64,000 nt of DNA from CATOSP01 sp965205385 (GTDB taxonomy: Bacteria > Chloroflexota > Dehalococcoidia > Lucifugimonadales > UBA3495), in contig CBDBGS010000008.1 of the NCBI GenBank assembly GCA_965205385.1, positions 372,001 through 436,000 of the forward strand. The letters run 5' to 3'. The position numbers and the translations under genes were made by a program. Within the stretch, counting starts at the first letter, position 1. Each line of letters starts with the position of its first letter. A model generated the notes under the pieces. The model saw only the letters and a program-made list of their open reading frames with translations, ran no database searches and was not told where the DNA came from. Positions 60,715 to 64,000 of this stretch are shown here, piece by piece.

Positions 60715-61170
60715 AGGTGGACCGCCAAATTCGGACAGTTAGCTAAGTGGGAATTCCGCTCCTAAACTAAGAGCAGCGGGAGCTGCGGGGAAAGAGAGGG
60801 ACATGACGAAGCGGAGTAGCGTTCAAGGCGAAGGTTGCACTGAAGGCGGTTAGGAGGGAAGAGACCGGTGCCCAGTTGGCGGCCAGATATGAAGTGTAGC
60901 AGGCCAGATACAGGCTTGGAAGAAGACCCCGCTAGAGGGAGCCGCCGGTGTATTCGGCGACAAAGGGGTCAAGGACGAGGCTGCCTTCACCTCCCGGTCG
61001 CGCCAGAAGACTGGCTACCTGAGGGGAGTGCGGGATTTCTCGGGCGCGAGGTCCGGATGCATGAGGTGGTCTACACGGTGGGAGATGGTCGGCAGGCGGC
61101 ATGGACATCTGTTCATGGTAATGCGATGTGCCCTGCTGGTCATCAGCCGCTCAAACCAAAACCACGGTCC
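60715..61170 (+). mobile_element. Degenerate IS3-family remnant
   Basis: Starts with AGGTGGACC, then TTCGGACAG and GCTAAGTG, the same order as the 5' end of the IS3 copy at 41359 read inward. ACATGACGAAGCGGAG parallels its orfA start, and CAGTTGGCGGCCAGATATGA parallels the codons for QLAARYEV, but in-frame stops and deletions abound; later bases resemble the orfB start (codons for MRCALLVISRSN). No functional gene remains. Confidence 0.7.
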
Positions 61171-61629
61171 CAATGGGACACCAGATGAGGGAGTCCGCGT
61201 TATTGCTACCTAACTTGTGCCTGAAATAGTCTGAATTGAGACTCGAACGGAGTCGCATATACTGCGGAGTGTACCAATGTTTAGTCGATACCCGTCCACT
61301 GCTGTCTTGAGCGTCGTCTTGGGAGATCGAGATTAAGACGCTATTTCTAGACTAGGAGCCCGAATCCTTCCGGCACCCATTGGTATCTAAAACTCCGCTC
61401 ACCCCCGTCTCCGATGAGACCACTATCTGCGGGTATATCTATACTGTTTGTCATTAGTGGTGGGGAAATCGGGGTCCACGCCCTTCGACAAGTGCTTTGC
61501 CAGGCGTGGACACGCCTGTTTTGGCATGGTATCAGGCTGGATTCCTCGCACTAAGCGCAAAAACCGGTTGTCAAGAACTTTGTCCATACTAATAGACAGA
61601 ATGGGCTGGAGCTCAGTCTGGAGGCGAGT
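61171..61629. other. Non-coding DNA, nothing recognised
   Basis: About 460 bases between the IS3 remnant and the AlpA-like gene with no convincing frame, hairpin or RNA gene. Confidence 0.45.
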
Positions 61630-61815
61630 ATGGACCGTATCCTGCGAAAAGAGGAAGTTCTGAGAGCCTGCGGGATCTCGAAATCGACGCCCTATCCGAT
61701 GATCCCTCAGGGCAAGTTTCCACGACCGGTGCGGCTAGGTCAGCGGAGTGTGGGTTGGAAGGAATCGGAGGTGGAAGCCTGGTTGCAATCCCGCCCTCGG
61801 GCATCCCAGACGTAG
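61630..61815 (+). CDS. AlpA-family phage/prophage regulator-like protein
   Basis: A 61-residue MerR/excisionase-like helix-turn-helix: RILRKEEVLRACGISKSTPY followed by GKFPRPVRLGQRSVGW and EVEAWLQSR, the AlpA pattern. GGAGG lies six bases before the ATG. Proline replaces the usual Leu and Arg in the recognition segment (consensus STLYRMI), which may damage the fold, so it could be a decaying gene. Such regulators control integrase or excision genes; no integrase is near. Confidence 0.72.
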   Translation: MDRILRKEEVLRACGISKSTPYPMIPQGKFPRPVRLGQRSVGWKESEVEAWLQSRPRASQT

Positions 61816-62137
61816 TGGCGGTAATGGCCTCGGCGCTCTGGCGAGAAGACCGAGGTCACCGAGAGCCGCAGGAGCTTGATACGCCGTATCCTGCGAATTT
61901 GCCTCGTCATCCTCCCCTCGATAATAGATCCAGCAGACATTGCCTACAGGGCCGCGTTTCGCGGTCTACACCAGTCAAACATCGAACGCCGAATAGTCCC
62001 GGTGAGTTGCTCCAAGGGTCAAAGGCAGCCCATCCCGCGGACCAACCCGCGGGCGCATACCACCATTTTGCCCCGCTCCCTCGTCCCTGGGGATAGACCC
62101 TTAGACCACTTGTTGACAGCCCCGGAGAATGACTCTA
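61816..62137. other. Non-coding DNA, nothing recognised
   Basis: About 320 bases before the second copy of IS630-type element B; no feature seen. Confidence 0.45.
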
Positions 62138-63363
62138 GTACTCAGTCAACCTTGAGATCGAAAGGGTAGAGGCGATGGAGCTTGGTTCGGGCGTCCTGGG
62201 TATTGAACCGCCAGTTGATGGTGGCTCGGGCGGCGTTACGCTCCCCGACCAGGGCCTGGACTTCCCGCCGCAGGGTTTCCTCGTCGGGGAGTCGCTGCTT
62301 CAGGCAGGAACGGGACAGGACACTGAACTCGATCTCCGCCATATTCAGCCAACTCCCGTGCTTGGGCGTGTAGTGGAACTGCAGACGCCGGGCAATGCGC
62401 CGGGCTTCCGCCGCTGGGAAAGTCTCATACAGCGACGCCGGACGATGGGTGTTCAGGTTGTCCAGGACCACCCGCACCACCTCAACCTCTGGGTAAGCTT
62501 CGTCCACCAGCCAACGCATTTGCTGGGCGAAGTCCTGCATCGTACGCTGCTCAGTGACCGCCACCTGCCGCCAACCCGCCAAGGGCTCACAGGCCAGGAA
62601 CAGGTTGCGGACGCCCTCCCGCCGGTACTCGTAGTCCTGCCGCAGCGGAAGTCCCGGCTGGGCGGGCAGCGGGGGCCGGGTGTCAGCCAGCAACTGGGTG
62701 GAGGTCTCGTCAAAGCAGACCACCGGCCGGTGGGGATCATACGGTTCGGCGTAGAGGTCCAGGACATCCTCCATGTGGGCCACGAAGTCGGCGCTCACCT
62801 TGGGGATGCACCACTCCTTTTTCTGCCACGGCTTGAGAGCGTTTTTTTGAGACGCCGGCGCACCCCCTCGTGGGACATGGAGGAGGCCAACCCCAACTCC
62901 ACCACCTTGCCGGCCAGCAGGCGCAGGGTCCAGTGGCTATGCCCCTTCGGAGGTTCACTACAGGCCAGAGCTATCAGGTGGGCTTCGCCCCGGTCGTCCA
63001 ACTTCCGATGCCGGTGGGCCTGGCGCCGGTCCCATAGGGCCCCGTCCAGCCCTTCCTCGGTAAAGCGCTGCTTGATCCGATACACGGTGCCCAACGCCAC
63101 GTCCAAGGCTCCGGCCACCTGGGGAGCCGACCAACCATCATCACTCTTGAGGACGATCCGTGCCCTGGCGTTCACTCTGGCGGGGCTTTTCCCAACTCGA
63201 ATCAGATGCTGGAGTTCTTCCCTTTGTTCCGGCGTCAACCGCACCGCGTACTTATCCCGAACCATCACTGCCACCCCCGTCATCAACACTATCTACCCAC
63301 CAGGCAGCATAACCCAATCGCTATATTTCTTAAACTATTTACAAAACACAGTTGACTGAGTAC
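62138..63363 (-). mobile_element. IS630-family element B, copy 2 (1226 bp)
   Basis: Termini GTACTCAGTCAAC and GTTGACTGAGTAC, with TA duplications at 62136-62137 and 63364-63365. Same organisation as copy 1 but clearly diverged in sequence, so the copies did not arise by very recent transposition from each other. Confidence 0.93.
62142..63289 (-). CDS. IS630-type transposase of element B, copy 2, two frames
   Basis: First frame (63289-62795): helix-turn-helix GWSAPQVAGALDVALGTVYRIKQ. Second frame (62798-62142): DDE domain with VVCFDETSTQ, VRVVLDNLNTH and NMAEIEFSVLSR. As in copy 1, the frames meet at CTC-AAA-AAA-ACG, and a -1 shift yields the link N-A-L-K-P-W-Q-K. Both domains look intact, so this copy may be active if the frameshift works. 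Confidence 0.9.
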
Positions 63364-63410
63364 TAGTCTAGCATCAGCTTCGAATCGACTCCGGGGATAC
63401 GGGTGAATTT

Positions 63411-64000
63411 ATGGAGATCAAAGACCTGGTCATGGACGACCGGCGGAGGGGAGTTTTTAGAGTCCACCGGTCGTCCATGACCTCCATTGACTTGTTCCAG
63501 CGGGAACAGGAACAGATCTTCAACCGATGCTGGATCTACTTGGGGCACGAGTCGGAAGTGGAGAGCCCCGGAGACTACCGCCGCCGTACGGTGGCTGGCC
63601 GGCCGCTTTTCTTTGCCCGTGGTAAAGATGGTCAAGTACGGGTGTTCTTCAATTCCTGTCCTCACCGGGGCGCTTTGATCTGCCGCCGCGACTCGGGGAA
63701 CGCCGAAGTCCTGCAATGCTTCTATCACGCTTGGTCTTTCAACACCAATGGAGAGCTGATTGGCGTCCCCGGCGAAGATGCTTACGGCCCTTACTTCGAT
63801 CGAAGCGAGCTGGGCCTGAAGGAACCTACCAGAGTCGAAAGCTACCGGGGCTTTTACTTCGTGAGTTTCAACCCCTATGTCGAAGACCTGGTCACCTATC
63901 TGGCGGGCGCCAGAGACTACCTTGACCTGATCGTAGACCAGTCCGAGGAAGGGATGCGGGTAGTGGCTGGTTCCAACAAGTACACTATGAAAGCCAACTG
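63411..64000 (+). CDS. Rieske non-heme iron oxygenase, alpha subunit (runs off right edge)
   Basis: The first 196 codons of an aromatic-ring-hydroxylating oxygenase. VFRVHRSSMTSIDLFQREQE and IFNRCWIYLGHESEVESPGDY are typical of the N-terminus; the Rieske [2Fe-2S] ligands are CPHR (NSCPHRGALICRR) and CFYH (LQCFYHAWSFNTNGELIG). The mononuclear iron site lies beyond the window. ATG 63411 is taken; the weak site GGGTGA lies upstream, and an internal ATG at 63477 is possible. It begins only 45 bases after an IS end. Confidence 0.9.
   Translation, partial: MEIKDLVMDDRRRGVFRVHRSSMTSIDLFQREQEQIFNRCWIYLGHESEVESPGDYRRRTVAGRPLFFARGKDGQVRVFFNSCPHRGALICRRDSGNAEVLQCFYHAWSFNTNGELIGVPGEDAYGPYFDRSELGLKEPTRVESYRGFYFVSFNPYVEDLVTYLAGARDYLDLIVDQSEEGMRVVAGSNKYTMKAN
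63428..63482. repeat. 16-bp perfect inverted repeat inside the 5' coding region of the Rieske gene
   Basis: GGTCATGGACGACCGG (63428-63443) and CCGGTCGTCCATGACC (63467-63482), 23 bases apart. It would form a stable hairpin in the mRNA soon after the start codon. Confidence 0.9.

Noticed and set aside
1..64000. tRNA and rRNA genes
   Set aside because: Candidate T-loop-like strings such as GGTTCGATTC near 50388 lie inside conserved coding sequence (IspF) and have no cloverleaf; none could be supported.

Overview
This is a GC-rich bacterial chromosome segment. It most resembles a Chloroflexota genome, probably Dehalococcoidia/SAR202-type. The inference rests on gene content: ABC-transporter lipoproteins with long charged or acidic linkers, paired DUF1800/DUF1501 proteins, a GMC oxidoreductase, a lone xanthine-dehydrogenase-type molybdopterin subunit, a CaiB/BaiF CoA-transferase, an FAD-linked oxidase, a PQQ-type sugar dehydrogenase, a Rieske oxygenase, and a PIN/TRAM-ispD-ispF-cysS block. 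No rRNA, tRNA or CRISPR array was recognised, so the assignment stays an inference.

Layout. 0-6.2 kb (minus strand): a decayed block with a DUF1800 end, a small membrane protein, a GMC oxidoreductase broken by a 134-bp tandem duplication, a lipoprotein cytochrome c, and a FecBCD-like iron/cobalamin ABC transporter in which all three genes are damaged. 6.2-17 kb (plus): MFS transporter, molybdopterin oxidoreductase, an oligopeptide/nickel-type ABC importer (binding protein and two permeases, no ATPases), an OB-fold-like lipoprotein, an SGNH hydrolase and a HAD phosphatase. 17-21.6 kb (minus): DUF1800, small membrane protein (frameshifted), DUF1501, NHL-repeat protein. 21.8-31.2 kb: metabolic and signalling genes (arylsulfotransferase-like, flavin monooxygenase/acyl-CoA dehydrogenase, hypoxanthine phosphoribosyltransferase, a histidine kinase/response regulator pair, CoA-transferase, an asparaginase-like enzyme with altered active site, PQQ sugar dehydrogenase).

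31.5-47.4 kb is an accessory island. It holds an IS21 element with broken istB, a nest of three IS630-family elements (one inserted in another, a third at the junction), an IS3 element that truncates a DNA methyltransferase, then a Zn-ribbon protein, a DUF433/DUF5615 pair, an SNF2 helicase, a DUF4160/DUF2442-HTH pair, a basic Zn-finger protein and a kinase without ATPase domain. It reads as the remains of a defence island.

47.4-57 kb is housekeeping and metabolism: an OmpR-like regulator, PIN/TRAM-IspD-IspF-CysS, a GlcD-like oxidase, a small protein behind a promoter with a palindromic operator, ornithine cyclodeaminase-like, D-2-hydroxyacid dehydrogenase, and a VOC protein. 57.3-58.9 kb carries the most unusual intact gene: an inositol-phosphate-synthase-like enzyme fused to an N-terminal helix-turn-helix, preceded by a near-leaderless promoter with overlapping palindromes that suggests autoregulation. 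58.9-63.4 kb is again mobile debris (ISAs1 with a 16-bp duplication, IS3 ghost, AlpA-like regulator, second copy of an IS630-type element). The window ends in a Rieske oxygenase.

A recurring feature is broken reading frames from single-base indels and exact tandem duplications (134, 109 and 16 bp). This is either real genome decay or residual assembly/sequencing error, and raw reads would be needed to tell.
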